Of a stretch of DNA of 64,000 nt, positions 1 through 13,037 are shown piece by piece; positions within the stretch are counted from its first letter, which is position 1; the number at the start of each line of letters is the position of its first letter. This stretch comes from Rapana venosa (lineage: Eukaryota; Mollusca; Gastropoda; Neogastropoda; Muricidae). The stretch lies in the NCBI GenBank assembly GCA_028751875.1, contig CM054140.1, positions 15,883,212 to 15,947,211 of the forward strand, in the 5' to 3' direction. Under the pieces are notes generated by a model. The model saw only the letters and a list, made by a program, of their open reading frames with translations. It made no database searches and had not been told where the DNA came from. The translations under genes and the position numbers were made by a program.

Positions 1-142
1 CCCACTTGTACACCTGGCTGGAGTGAGGAAATAGGAGTAAAGTATCTTTCCCAAGGACACAACACCGAGCCGAGCGGGGATCGAACCCGCGACCTCTGGA
101 TCACGAGTTGACCGCCTAAACCACTCGACCACGGTGCCTCCT
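1..142 (-). mobile_element. SINE-A copy (tRNA-headed), cut by window start
   Basis: The reverse complement starts AGGAGGCACCGTGGTCGAG and holds RNA polymerase III A-box-like (TGGTCGAGTGG) and B-box-like (GGTTCGATCCC) motifs. A TTGGGAAAGA segment follows. It is nearly identical to the complete copy at 42219-42505 but in opposite orientation. The 3' part lies outside the window. Confidence 0.85.
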
Positions 143-293
143 TTAATAATAATAATCATAGTAATAATCATAGGGTTTTACCTATCGCACATCATCGAGT
201 GTCCATTCGGCCCCAGAGTACATCTTTCACTCTCTCCCCGATGTCAGACGTCCACTGTGTCCTGAAGACGTGGCCACACCTCCCAGAGAAGTG

Positions 294-557
294 GTGGACA
301 CTGCCCCTGTCTAAAGTGCTGAGGAAGACAGGATAAAGTGGACACTGCCACTGTCTGAAGTGCTGAGGAAGACAGGATAAAGTGGACACTGCCACTGTCT
401 GAAGTGCTGAGGAAGACAGGATAAAGTGGACACTGCCACTGTCTGAAGTGCTGAGGAAGACAGGATAAAGTGGACACTGCCACTGTCTGAAGTGCTGAGG
501 AAGACAGGATAAAGTGGACACTGCCACTGTCTGAAGTGCTGAGGAAGACAGGATAAA
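294..557. repeat. 44-bp minisatellite, six copies
   Basis: Units start at 294, 338, 382, 426, 470 and 514. Each reads gtggacactgccactgtctg, then aagtgctgaggaagacagga, then taaa. Only the first unit has substitutions (cccctgtcta); the other five look identical, suggesting recent expansion or homogenisation. Overlapping open frames on the minus strand come from this array and are not treated as genes. Confidence 0.95.
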
Positions 558-1427
558 GCCCGCCCTCAGGACTGCACTGACCTTAGTAGCCTGACCAGAA
601 CCACCACTGGACACTAAATAGAAACATTTTTTGATTCACTAATCCTTTCACTGAGAGTGGTATAATTATGGGGACACTGCACTGACCGAAAACACCTGTT
701 GTGTCCATTTGTGGCGGCCAGGTACCAGTCCCTGGCTCTCAGTAAAGCTTTTTGTGTGTGTATGTATGGAGAGGAGTGAGGGGGGTTTCCATTCAGTTTT
801 TGTCCACCTGGCATTTCTTTGGCTAGAATTATTATCTGCCTCTTTCTCCACTTCCCGAGACTAGTAGTCTGTCTATACATACACCTTGCAGAGCTGGTCT
901 TGGAGAGAGAGAGAACAAAACATGACGTCATGGACCGACATCAAAGCCATAGGCTAGAGCCGGGCTGTACCTAGCAGGCAGGCAGGCAGGCTGGGGGTGT
1001 GTGTCTAGTCTCCGTGGTTGTATCATGCACGGTGTCTGGCAGATGCGCGTCCATATCTCTCTGCCCGCTGCCGTCAGCCCACATCACAGGCACAGCAGAC
1101 GGTTTATGGACCCCACTCTTGTCAGCTCTTATCGTCCACCCTACTCCCTCCCTCCCTCCATCCCTCCTTGTATTCCTTCTTTAGGCTTACGCGTGTGCAC
1201 GTGTGTAGTAGAGTGGGGGGAATGGGAGTTTGGTGGATGAGTGAGTGAGGTGGAGGGAAGGGGGATGTGTGCAGGCTTATGTCTTTATTATGAGTGTGTA
1301 TATGCAAAATTAAGCGAGCAAACTAGGAAGCAAGTACAGGCACACATACGCGCACACACACATGTGTGCGCGCACACGCATGCACACACACGCGCACTGT
1401 ACCATCTGGAAATAAAAGTTTGACTTA

Positions 1428-1470
<43 letters not shown>

Positions 1471-2369
1471 AGGATTGAATCACATCTGTTTTTTCCCTCT
1501 TTCTAGTTCTAGTCCCATCCATCCCTCTTCCATGTCTGTGTCCACCATCAAAGCCACCTCCACCCCCATCCCACCCCTTCAGAGTGATTTAACTAAAGCA
1601 AAACAACATTGTGTCCATTCAGCACACCAACACAGGAATTGTTTGTTTAATATCACAGACATTAAACTGAAGAACACATGAATTTTTTTTTTTTACATCT
1701 AGGCGTAGCATAACCTTATGGGTACAGCTTTCAGATTCAGTCTTTTCCATCCATCCAAAGTAGCCTGTATTACTCAGAGTCACTTTTTTTTTAAAGAAAT
1801 GTTTCAGATTCTCTCCTCCTCCCTCCTCCCCCCCCCCCTTCCACTTCCGGTCTTTAGCACAGCACGGAAGACTTAGGTCTAATTTCTTAGGTCTAATTTG
1901 TTTTGCAGCCTTACAGCTTTTCGTGGATATGTGATATTAATAATTATGTTGTTCTCCTTTTTAAAACAAAAAATATATATATATATCTAAATGAAAAATT
2001 CGAGTATCATGTTAGAAAAGTCATTTCATTAATCGTGTATTTTATTTGCCAAGATTGAGAACAAGTAGTTAGGCTTTAGGTTTTTTTTTAAACCTAGCTG
2101 GTAGATAGATATACTTCAACGACATATGACCCAGTTTTAGAAGTCTGTAAACGAGCAATTTGTTTTTTTTTAAACTACTAGATGTTCAACCTCTTTGTCC
2201 TGATGAGAATTATCATTTTTGTTTGGAATACTTTTTTCTGGGTTTTTTCTCCCTTTTTTAATCGTTTTGTATCGGCTGACATTTTCTATCGCTTTCTGGT
2301 CGTTCTCCCCGCTCTCCCAGCCTCTCTCTGCCTTGCGGGGTCTGATTACAGTTAATTTCCCTTTCACCC

Positions 2370-2530
2370 TAAACCGCCGTTGAGCTGAGGCCGCCTCGTC
2401 ATCACCGGTGGAATAACGGTGTTCAGCTAATTACAGGTGCGCAAAAAACCAAATTAAGCCCCCGGATTGAAGGAACGAAGGAAGGAACGGGTGGGTCAGC
2501 CTTGGCGAAAGCTGTCACACGACAGACATA
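2370..2530. promoter_or_regulatory. Candidate homeodomain/E-box element
   Basis: A non-repetitive island with TAATTACAGGTG (2428-2439), that is a TAATTA homeodomain core fused to a CAGGTG E-box, and a further AATTAAG at 2452. It lies between T-rich sequence and G runs. Suggestive of an enhancer only. Confidence 0.25.
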
Positions 2531-2765
2531 TTGCCGGGTGGAAAACCTGAGAAGCATTGTTGTATCTGGTGGTGGGGAAGGGGGGGGTGGGGGGGGGGGG
2601 GGGGGGGGGGAGAAAAAGTAATTTTCAAGCGGAGAGGGGGGGGGGGGGGGGGGGGGATGAGATAAATGTGATTACTGGGTCGGGCTCGCATCTGTGTCGC
2701 TTGGCTGTAATAATGGCGGCTTGCTTTTGACGCGCTGTTGGTCTCTTTTGTTAGTTCAGTGTCTG

Positions 2766-2816
<51 letters not shown>

Positions 2817-3891
2817 CCCAATTTAATTCTTCTGTTGTTGTTGTGGGTTTTTTGGTTTTTTGGGGGGTCTTTTTTTTCCATTCTCTTTCCTTACAGTCTC
2901 AGCTTGTATGTCGTGGCTGATTTCGAAACCCGACCATTAACCTCCCTTCTTTCCTCGCCTTCCTTCATTCCTTTTCTGTTGTCTCCCTTTTCCTCTGTAG
3001 ATTTTTAAAACTAAAATTAATCAAAGCTTTTGGAAATAAAAGAAATCGGGAGGGGGGGGGGGGGGGCACTTCTTTTTTTCCCAGAACTTATACAATTTTG
3101 GGCCAGTGAGAGGGAGAGAAGATGGGGGAGGGGAGGGGGGAAGTATTTGTTTTCATAAATTAGTTTTCATGCCGTTTCTTTTTTTTAGGAAACAAACTCT
3201 CTCTCACAAAAGTGTTGTTACTGAACGAAAGATTTAAATACTGCCAGTACAGTCTTGAATCGAACTGGATGGTGTGACTTGGCCAATGAGATTGCAACAC
3301 TACCTGGAATTAGTGCTTAGTCTATGGTTGGCCAGAGATAATTTGCACCTCTTTCCTCCCCCCCCCCCCCCCCCCCCCCCCCCCTCCCAAAATAAAAAGA
3401 TAGATAAAAGGAGAAGAAGAAGGCGGTTTGGAAATGTTTATTGGTTGTTGTTTTTTCTTCCAGTGTGATGTCACCTGCTTCAGCGTGGGGTAAGGGAGGG
3501 GTGTGTTCATGTATTATATGGTGTTCCCACCTTCTCATGATGGTCTTCACAAGGAGTGTATTAATTTTGTGTGTGAGGGGGTTGGGGGGGGGGGGGGTGG
3601 CGTTTATGAGAAGGAGTGAGAGAAATGCTGTGAAAGCAAGATTAAGAGCTAAGTGGTTACTCTCTCGCTCTCTCTCATAATTTTATTCTCTGTGTTGAAT
3701 ATAGGCCTTCCAAGAACGAAGGGTTTTAGTGCAGAGATATAATGTGACTGATGGGGGTGAGGTATGTTTATTCTGTATAGTTAGGTGTGTGAAGGGGGGG
3801 GGGGGGGGGAGGTTACTGTTTTCCTGGCTTTTTTTTTAAAATGGGAAAACATGAATATTATAAGGTGGCATGCTACAGACCAAATCTGAAG

Positions 3892-3894
<3 letters not shown>

Positions 3895-3965
<71 letters not shown>
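3895..3965. repeat. (CT)n microsatellite, about 70 bp
   Basis: Pure CT dinucleotide array. Confidence 0.98.
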
Positions 3966-3967
<2 letters not shown>

Positions 3968-4178
3968 CATTTGATCTACATTTATTCAAACTGTGACAGT
4001 CAAGATAGTGTGGCCTTTGTGGTCGGCAGGGCTCCAAAATAGATAATTGGGTTGGATTGGTTGCTTTGACTCTTGTCCAGTATGTCTGATGGAATAGTTA
4101 TCACCAGATTAATCTAGGTGGTCTGATTAGTGCAATTACTCATTTTTCTTAACGTTTTCATACACACACACACGCACG

Positions 4179-4223
<45 letters not shown>

Positions 4224-4669
4224 CGTCATTCTTTATTCCTGTTCATAATTAATAACAAGATTAACACAATGCCATGTGTTTATGAAGAACCCCTGAGTAC
4301 GCAGTACTCAACCCCCTGGACCAAAACCATGAAAACATCTGCAAGCTATCATCAGGCTTTGCAGGAGAGGGGGGAGAAGCCCCCCCCCCCCCCCCCCCCC
4401 CTCCCCCCCTTTCACTTGAAGGGAAAAGCAAAACACAAACCATCTTGCAGGCTTCCAACACAAAACACACACACACCCGCCAATACCACCAGGCCTCCTC
4501 CCCTTAACTATTACAAAGATTGGGAACAAGGTTTCGAGAGGGAAATAGAGGTAACCCCGATTGAAGAAAAAGAAGAAGAAGAAAGGAAAAAGAGGAGGTG
4601 TGGGAGGGGAGAAGGAAGGAAGGAGAGTGGGGGGGGGAGAGAAGACGCTTTGCAGACGTGGCGTTGACA

Positions 4670-4805
4670 GCTTGTCCAATTATTGGACCAGCAGAGGGGC
4701 CGGCGGCTCTTTTGATGTGCTGATAGGAACCAATCACACGCGGCCACCTTCGGCCTCGCTTCATCTCCCGTCCTGTCATTGGTCGCTCTGGCGATGGCGG
4801 CAAGC
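4670..4805. promoter_or_regulatory. Candidate promoter-like element with CCAAT cluster
   Basis: CCAATTATTGG (4676-4686), CCAAT (4730-4734) and ATTGG (4778-4782) lie within 110 bp. A GCGATGGCGG (YY1-like) follows at 4791-4800 in GC-rich sequence. A short frame from the ATG at 4794 reads into low-complexity T-rich sequence and is not supported as coding. Confidence 0.35.
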
Positions 4806-5314
4806 ATTTGGGTTTTTTTCTCTTTCTTTCTTTCTGTAACTGCCCTGGATTTTTTTCAGGGTTTTTCAGGGCGGTTTATTTGTGGGTTGGTTTTTGTTTT
4901 TTTCTTTTCTCTGATTACGATTGCGTGATTTTCCGTGAAGGAATGGCTTGGAAGGCGTTGAAGAGTTGTTTGGGGTTTGTGGTTTGGTTTTTGTGCGTGT
5001 TGTGCGTGTGTGTGGCGGTTGTGGTTGGTGTGTGTTAGTTAGATGGAGGTTTGAGGACTTGGAACAGGAAGAGTGGTTTGTGTAGAAAAAGAGGGAGGGG
5101 GTTTAGCTTTTAGGTGGAGTGTTTGAAAGATGTACTTCTCTGCACACACACACACATGCAGACGAACGCGCGGGCGCACACTCACTCTAGCGCACACACA
5201 CAGGCGCGCGTACATAAGTGCTCATTCCTTTATCCTCGATATAAAAGAATAAAATAAAATAAGTAAAATAAAAATAAAGTACACACACATAGCAACTATT
5301 CTCTCTCTCTTTGG

Positions 5315-5355
<41 letters not shown>

Positions 5356-6969
5356 AAAAAGGATGTTTTTGCCTTTTTGTTTTCCTTTCTTTCTATCTTT
5401 CTTTCTCTCCACTCATCTAAGTTAAAGTGGAAGGAAGGAAGGAAGAGAAGGTGGTATACAGTAGGCTAGGCTAGCTTAGCTTAGCTAGGCTGTGTCTGTG
5501 TCTGTCTGTCTGTCTGTCTGTCCCCGGCGGCAAGTGTTTAGGCAGCCCACGGGGGCAGAACTAAACCAACAAGGCCCCGGCGGGGAGAAAAGCAAACAGG
5601 GGTGTGAAACGATTGGCACTTGCCGACAGATGGTGACCGTTAATGAAGTGACTACTGCCACCAACTTACAACACCGGCTCTCTTCTCCACCCTCCATCCC
5701 CCACCCCTCTCCCCTCCTCTCCCCGTCCTCTCTCCCCCAACCTAGCTAGTCAAGCTTTTAGTGACGTGGACCTCCTGCCGCTTCCCGGGGGAGGGGGGGG
5801 GGGGGGGGGGGGGGGGGGGCGGCTCCTTGGGTGGTTCAGAGGTCAAGAGAGAGAGAAGTGGTAGGATAACTAACTCTCTGGTGAAGTTTGGACTGTCCAT
5901 CTGTGGCTAGACTAACAAGCTCGCTCTCTCCCAGATGCTTGACCACAGCTTGAGTACCCCCTTCTGTTCTCTTCTCCACCCCCCCCCCCCCCCATCCACA
6001 CACACACACCACACACATACGTGCACACTATACTACCGCCTTCTCTCCTCCTCTCCGTCTTTCTCTTTTCCATCTTCTCATCCAGTTTCCGATTTGTTTG
6101 GTGGGGGTGGGGGTTCTGTTTGGTTTGAGGGTATTTTTGTTGTTTTTGGTTTTCTGGTGTGTGTGCGTTGTTCTTTGTATTTAACGTCTGTTCACTATAA
6201 GTGATGTTAGACGGGGTGTGTGTGTGTGTGGGTTTATGTATGGAGGTGTGTGCATTGAAGCAGTGGAAAGGAAAATGGTTTTCTAAGCTCCACTCTCCCC
6301 CACACTCGAAATATTATTTTACTAAGATGTGTGGGGGGGGGCTTTTTATTTGTTCATTTTTAAATATTATTATCATGTCAGTAGGGATATCATTCTCGTC
6401 AATAGAGAGACGTAACCTCAATTAAGCCATTGATAGCACTTGACAACGCTATTCGGGAATGAAAAGATGATTTTTCCCTTTATCTAAGGGATCTGTGGGT
6501 CTACACAACGCAGTATGCTGTACATTGCTGTGACCGTAGAAAACATGGCAAATAATTATTAATGTGCAAGCAAGTCGACATTAATACTGGAACAGGTGAC
6601 AGCAGGCGCGCGCATGTGTGTGTGTGTGTGTGTGATTTTTTTTTAAAATCAGTATCCATATAGTGCTTGCAACCAATTTTCAAAGTGCTTTTATGGTCTA
6701 ACCCATCAGGAAAGTCCTTTTTTTTAGCTGCACAGCAGCAAACAGGCCATTTTAACTCTATAAGCCAGGTTAGGATGGGTGGTGCTTGGGGAGCTTGCAT
6801 AGCACAGATTTTGTCAACTTTCCCCCCCCTTTATTTCAAGCTCAAAACTTTTATCACGAATGAGGAAAAAACCCACAAAAGAAGCCCCAAAACATTTGAC
6901 TATGGTTTGACCATGTGGGACTCTCCCCCACCCCCCTTTCCCCTCTTCCCTTTTCTTCCTATCCCCGCC

Positions 6970-6973
6970 CACT

Positions 6974-7042
<69 letters not shown>

Positions 7043-7047
7043 CGTTG
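6970..7047. repeat. (CT)n microsatellite
   Basis: CT array with two small interruptions (ttc, ttt), directly upstream of the promoter-like stretch at 7075-7330. Confidence 0.95.
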
Positions 7048-7074
7048 CTCCATACCACCAAGCAGTGAACAAAT

Positions 7075-7330
7075 TTTATTGCGGGCTGGTTTGATGGGCG
7101 GGCGATAGAGTTACTGCTGTTTATTGGCTGACATGATGGCGGATATTGGCTGCCTATCGATCGCCACCACGGGCCGCCGTCCGCCTCCCCGCCACCGCTT
7201 ACCCCGGCCATGACGTCAGCCCCCCCCCCCCCCCCCCCCCTCTCCTCTCTCTTTCTCTCTCTCTCTACGAGCCAGGCTGCTGCGCTGGGCTGAGCTGTTG
7301 ACTGCATGCTAGGCCACTGGCTGGACTACC
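7075..7330. promoter_or_regulatory. Candidate promoter-like CpG-rich element
   Basis: It contains GGGCGGGCG (7096-7104), two inverted CCAAT boxes (ATTGG at 7123 and 7145) and a perfect CRE TGACGTCA (7211-7218), next to a C run. Base content is GC-rich and non-repetitive compared with its surroundings. It could be an alternative promoter or enhancer; no downstream start exon is recognised. Confidence 0.35.
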
Positions 7331-8167
7331 GGGGAGTGGCATTAGTCAGACTTTCATCTGGTATTGTTGTTAGGGACGTTATCTGAAAGTCCTGGGCGGA
7401 GATTTTTTTTAAAAAAACAACACAAAACGCATGTCTCGCGGATATGGTTGTTGTTGTTGTTGGTTTTATTTAGTGTTTTAAGTCTGATAGAGTAGGGTTT
7501 GGTTTTTGTTTTGTTTTTATACAAAATGTTTAGGTTTGGGGGATTTTTGTTTTGTTTTGTTGTGTTTTTTGTGTGTTTTGGTTAGGGTTTGTGGGGTGGG
7601 GGGTGGTGGGGGGGGGGGGTCACATTCACAACATATTCACTGAACGTTTTGACTTGTTTAACGATCATTTCATAATTTAAGGCCTAACACAACTATTCAA
7701 GGAATAAGCAAGCACCTGCCACACTTGACCAACTTGACTGGAAATGGAAAAACAAAAGGCCAACAATGTCAGGGTGACTTGCTTATGTCGTCAGTTGTTG
7801 AAAATGTACCCCCCCCCCCCCCCCCCCTCCCGTCTCCATCCCACTTCAGCGAGCTGACATAAGCACCTCTCCTAGCTATCACAAAGCATATTGACTGCTA
7901 AACATGGCAGGGCTGCGTGTTAGGTCTGGCAACGGCCCCGCTTGATGTTAGACTGATCGCTTTTCAGATCACTTTACGACAATGGAATGCTGTCTGGAGA
8001 GGGTTTTTTTTTGTTTTTGTTTTTTTTTTTTTTTTGGGGGGGGTTAGATCTTTGTATTTAGATAAGACAAAGATAGATGCACCCACCCCCCCACCCACCC
8101 CCTCCCAAGAAAAAAATATAAACGAAACCCCCAAAAAGCAAAACAAGGGTTGTCACTAACAGTCCTA

Positions 8168-8171
<4 letters not shown>

Positions 8172-8223
<52 letters not shown>
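8172..8223. repeat. (CT)n microsatellite
   Basis: Pure CT array of about 52 bp. Confidence 0.97.
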
Positions 8224-8225
<2 letters not shown>

Positions 8226-8435
8226 AGACACCCTACGTAATTCTATTTGAACCTAACACCATCTTGACTGGCACCTTTTTTTTTCCATCTTACCTATACG
8301 GTAACACTGATCAAATGCCTGGAGAATTTTTTTTTTTAATATTTTAAAAAAACCAACCCAAACCCTGCCAGGAAACAAGAGAACGAGAGAGCTTCGACAA
8401 GCTTCTTACGTGACTGGGCCAAGCCTGCATTGCCG

Positions 8436-8678
8436 TAGAGGAGAATGATGGTGATGAGATGACAACGATGATGAAGGCGATGATAGCCTAGTAGGCCTAC
8501 AGATTGTATGGTAATGACCCACGCTTCAGACTCAACACCCCCTCCCCCCTCCTCTCCCCAATCCCTCCTCTTCCTCCTAGAACTTTCTCTCATCCTTCTC
8601 CCACTCTCTCTGTACTCTACTTTCTTCCTCCCAATCCTATTACTTCAGTGTAGCTAAGCAGGGTGAGGCTCCCCAACT

Positions 8679-8718
<40 letters not shown>

Positions 8719-8719
8719 T

Positions 8720-8765
<46 letters not shown>

Positions 8766-9085
8766 CATCCCTCTCTCACTTGCAAGTCGCTGAACAAATT
8801 GGGGATGACGGCTTTGCCCTAAGCCTTGAGGCTGGCTAGTGGGCTTAAAATGGTGGAGGAACTAAGTGGCTTAATTATTCGCTCCCCTTTGATGTTGGAA
8901 AAAGTGCCTAGCTTGTGTGGAAGAGGAAGGATTGGGAATGGGGTGGGGGCAGATGGGGGGGGGGGGGGGGGGGGGAGGGGGAATGTTGTGTCTGTAAGCA
9001 TGGGTCATTACCCATACAATTGTACAACTACTAGGCTACATCTTCCCATCAGCCTCTCATCGTCATCATCATCATAGTCATTTCT
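8436..9085. repeat. Imperfect inverted repeat with about 480-bp loop
   Basis: The arm at 8436-8523 (gatgatgaaggcgatgatag, cctagtaggcctacagattg, tatggtaatgaccc) is complementary to the arm at 9000-9085 (gggtcattacccatacaatt, actaggctacatc, tcatcgtcatcatcatcat). The loop contains two (CT)n arrays and a G run. Confidence 0.6.
8690..8765. repeat. (CT)n microsatellite, interrupted
   Basis: Two CT arrays separated by ccctcttctat. Confidence 0.95.
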
Positions 9086-10650
9086 TACGGAATGGGGGGA
9101 TGAGGGGAGGAAATCTGAAAGGGACGAGCTGTTAGGCGAGGTTCCCCACTACATTGTGCCCGTTCACCCCCCTTGTTAGGTCTGTGTGTGCGTGTGTGTG
9201 TGGTGTTTGAGTGTGTTATGCGTGTGTGTGTGTGTGTGTGTGTTGTGCCTTGACGTGGGTTTGTGTGTGTGTTTTGCTTACTCCTTACCTTCCTTCTTCT
9301 TCGCGCTTCCCCCCCCCCCCACCCCCCCCCCCCCCCATTTCTTTTACCCCCACCCCTTTCCTCTCTTCTTCTCCTCTTCTTCCTCCTCCTCACGTTTTAC
9401 TTTGTTCTTCAGAAAAGTTGATAACAGGTTGAAGTATAGAGAGGAACTTTTTTTAATAATCTATCCGTATATGGTTTTAATCCTATGTTGGTAACTAATT
9501 TCTATCTATACTTTTGACTCTTAGTTGGAGATGTGGGTGCGGAGGTTGGAAGGGGGAGGAGCGATGTGAGGGTAACGTATGTTTCGAGGGAGGCGGTAGG
9601 GCGGATGTGAGGAGAGAGGAGGGATGGACCAGGGGGGGGGGGGGTGGGTGTTCTGGGAAGGGTGGTGGTGGTTACTTTGTGGCAGAGGTTGTCTAATTAG
9701 GTGGCAGGCGTGTTCGGTGTGTGGTGGTGGTGTGGTGGGTTAAGGGGGAGGAAAGAGGGGTGGGGAGATGGGAAGGAAGATGCAAGGCAGACTGAAGCTT
9801 TCGCCTTTCCATAGTATACAAGTTGGTTGTCTTGTTGGAAGGGGTAGGACACTATCCTCTGTGTGTGTGTGGAGTGGGGGGGGGGGGGGTGGATGGGGCG
9901 TTTGGTGGGGGGAGTGGGGGGGGGGGGGGGGGGGGGGGAGCTTTTTGTAGTGTGCGCGCCCCCACATGTGTATATGTGGCGGGTGTGTGTGTAGTGGTAC
10001 GCGCGCACGCAGGGTACTTGCGTCGTGGCTTGCGCGCCCCCTTCACGTTTTTTGTATGTATATTGTGTAGCTAATAAGATGCTATGTACCCTCGTGCGTG
10101 CTTCATCTGTATTCTTAGCTGACTGCTTCTATTTTTCCTCCACAAGCGAAGATTATTCCTGATGTTTTGCCTTTCCCACTGGACGGGATTGTTTTCTGGG
10201 GTGGTCCGCCCCAAAAAAACGCAAGTGAAAGGGGGGGGGGATTTGTACCTGAAACCCTAAAGGAAAGCCAGCAGATAAGACATGTCCTGTTTGTTTGGGT
10301 TTTTTCCTCCGGGGCTCAGAAAAAAGCTCTGGTTGCTGCTGATGGTGATGGTCGTGGTGGTGGTGTTGACCTCGGTGTACTGCTAGTGAATGGCTGCTAT
10401 TGTGGGAGGTTTAAACCAGTAAGTAAGGTCGCTGAACTTGAACACAGATATAGATGAGGATGTGAATCGTGACTGTCTGCTATCATAAATAGAGCTTGTA
10501 TTTGGGCGGCGGAGGGGGGGGGGGGGGGGGGAGGGGGGAGTTCTTGTTTGGACTTACTGCGTGGGTAAAAACTGTTCGATTTTTTTGGTGGCGTCTGTTT
10601 CTTGTTTCTTGTGTGTCCATGAGAGAAGTCGTTTTGTTTGGTAGGGTCTG

Positions 10651-10886
10651 CTTTGTGTAAGGAAAGGTAAAGGTGCCGTAGGAGAGAGAGTGAGGCGTCA
10701 GAGACCTCAACTTGTAAAGCGGCCAGCAAGCATATTGAGGGCGGCGCCCATCTCCTCTCCCTCGCTGCTTTGTGTAAGGTAAAGGAGTCCCATAACCTAT
10801 AAGGTCGTAGGGGAGCGAGGCGTCAGAGACCTCACTTCTCTAGGGCCAGCATATTGAGGGTGGCGCCCATCTCCTCTCCCTCGCTG
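10651..10886. repeat. Tandem duplication, two units of about 118 bp
   Basis: 10651-10767 and 10768-10886 both begin ctttgtgtaaggaaagg or a near match. They share gaggcgtcagagacctca, gccag with catattgaggg, and cggcgcccatctcctctccc with tcgctg. A partial third start (ctttacc) follows. The downstream 10887-10990 contains ggcaggtacccatttacagc, a motif common in animal SINEs (recalled), so the duplicated unit may derive from a SINE. Confidence 0.85.
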
Positions 10887-11059
10887 CTTTACCTTCCCTG
10901 ACCCTAAAGAGGGCAGGTACCCATTTACAGCTGGGGAACTGTACCGAAGCCAAGGCGCGCAAACGGTCACCATCCAATGAGTAACCACGCTCAATGTGCT
11001 TAACTTGCTTTGTGTCTTACGTTATTATTTTAATGTTTTATGTGTATATTTTTATTTTA

Positions 11060-11147
11060 TACCACTTTTAAGTCACGGCAGATTTCCCGCGTAAATCGGG
11101 CTGCTATCCCGGGGAGGAGCGCGTCGCCACAGCAAGAGCAGCGCCAA
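11060..11147 (+). mobile_element. Single arm of the fold-back repeat family
   Basis: accacttttaagtcacggca, gatttcccgcgtaaatcggg, ctgctatcccggggaggagc and gcgtcgccac align with both arms of the element at 62561-62888. No inverted partner is found nearby. It is therefore a solo copy or the ancestral monomer. Confidence 0.7.
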
Positions 11148-12129
11148 TGAATCATGAATAGCAACAATGTTGTTGTTCCGATCAATACAGAAAAGTTAAT
11201 GTAGTCATACACATGGTTAAAAAGCAACAGGCATCACTTAGAGGGTAAACCTCTCTGAAAAAAAAAAAAAATAAAACATCTGTCTGAATTTTTTTTCCCT
11301 AAAAAAAGCCAAACAAAGCATGGCATTTTCAACTTCAAGTCTGCCCAATTATTTATGTCTCTCGCACAGCAAGTTGCAAGTTCCGGAGCGATTGTTAAAC
11401 ATTTGACATTTTGGATTGGAAAAAAACTCGATACCAGAGAAGAAATGATTGCATACGACATTATTTAAAAAAAACAAAAACAAACCCAAACAAACAACCT
11501 AACAAAAAGGCAAAGTAGAGAGTGATGAGAGAGACAGAGAGACAGAGAGACAGTCAGAGAGACAGACAGAGATGAGATGAGAGAGGAGAGGAGGAGAGAG
11601 AGAGTGCAGTGCTGCGAAAAAGATTATGCAAAAAACGAACAGAAGAGGTTTGTGTGGGGTTTTTGTGTTTGTGTGTTTTCGTAGTTGGGGTTTTTTGTTT
11701 TTGAATTTTTTGTGTGTGCTTATGTTTAGTTTAAACTGTGTTTACCCAACACACATGTATACATCATATTAAGCAGACAAGGAACGATACAGCAAGGGGG
11801 GAAAGCATCCATCAAGCTCATTACAGCTTATTTTAAGTAACCCCCCCCCACACCCCACGCTAAATTCACATTGTTGCTTGTGCAGACTAAGTGACTTGTA
11901 CATACAGTGTGTGTCTGTGCAATGGTCATGTTTTCTGAAAAAAGATCTGTTGAAACCAAACTGATCTGGCACAGAGAGAGAGACGGACGGACGGACAGAC
12001 AGACAGACAGACAGAGAGTCTGGCACCAAAGAGGGATAGGAGAGGAGGGGCTGTGGTTGACATGGGGTCGGTTGGGAAGTGGCGCCAGACCTGCTTTTTT
12101 GCTTTACGAGATGAAGCTCTCTCTCCTTC

Positions 12130-12240
12130 TTCCCCCCCCCCCACCCCCTCCCCCCCCCCCCCCCCCCCCCCCCTCCCCCCCCCCCCCCCCACCCCCCCCA
12201 CTCTCCCTTACACCCCCCCCCCCACCCCCCCCCCCCCACA
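12130..12240. repeat. C-rich low-complexity block
   Basis: About 110 nt almost entirely C, with scattered A and T. It includes C runs of over 15 nt and is potential G-quadruplex sequence on the minus strand. Confidence 0.95.
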
Positions 12241-12705
12241 CCTTCTCCTCTCCTCCCTCCCTCATCTTCTGCTGTCCCTTACTTGCTGGGGCCGGGTTCC
12301 ACATCAATAGCCATTACAGAAACACACTGTCTGCCGCTGCCAATTGAGTTATAGGCCCACAAACCTTCTGTCAGCCAGCCCTCTCTCTCTCTCTCTCTCT
12401 ATACTGCCCACACACCCGCCCGCCCTTTTTTCCTTCCTTCCTTCCTCTTCTGCTGCTGCTTCACTTTTATAGGGGCAAACCAACTACACACTCACACACA
12501 CAGAAAGAATTTGAACGAATTTAATTTTTCAGAGGTTAATAGATTAGCATTACATGGGGGGTTTTTTGGTTTGTTTGTTTGCATCCAGTCTTCAAGGATA
12601 GATTGATTTTTTGTTTTGTTTTTTGTTATGTCGAGGATAATGGGAAAAAACACTCGTTTGCTTTTTTTTTTTACATCCAGTTTCAGTGTGTTTTTATTGT
12701 TTATA

Positions 12706-13037
12706 TCGAGGATAATGGTATAAGCACTCGTGTGCTTTTTTAAAATCTAGTCCCCATGTGTAGGCAGTTTTGTAATATTTCTCATCCTTTCTTATCTGCA
12801 CACAATAGCCTACTCTTTCGAAAATCGGGACAGGCTTTAACAAGTAGGAAAGATGTTCTGCACGCATTCTCACACTGGACCTCGGCTTATACTCTCATCC
12901 GAAAGACTTTTGGGAGGAGTGGAGTCGGCACTGATGTTAACTCCAGGGGGAAAAATCCCCCATGAACGGGATTCGAACCCAGGTCAGCAGGTCACGAGCG
13001 CATTGCGCAACGCTCTAACCACCAGGCTACCCAGCGC

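Larger units (their letters stand above)
558..10650. other. No gene seen: simple-repeat-rich DNA
   Basis: CT, CA and GA arrays and poly-G/poly-C runs (for example near 2590, 3360, 4380, 5793-5819, 7219, 7807, 8957, 9310 and 9906) alternate with unique AT-rich stretches. Open frames here are low-complexity. The regulatory candidates and the inverted repeat within it are listed separately. Confidence 0.7.

Noticed and set aside
4794..4920. Start of a gene at ATGGCGGC after the CCAAT cluster
   Set aside because: The frame turns at once into Phe/Ser/Val low complexity from T-rich sequence, with no donor that would give a sensible exon.
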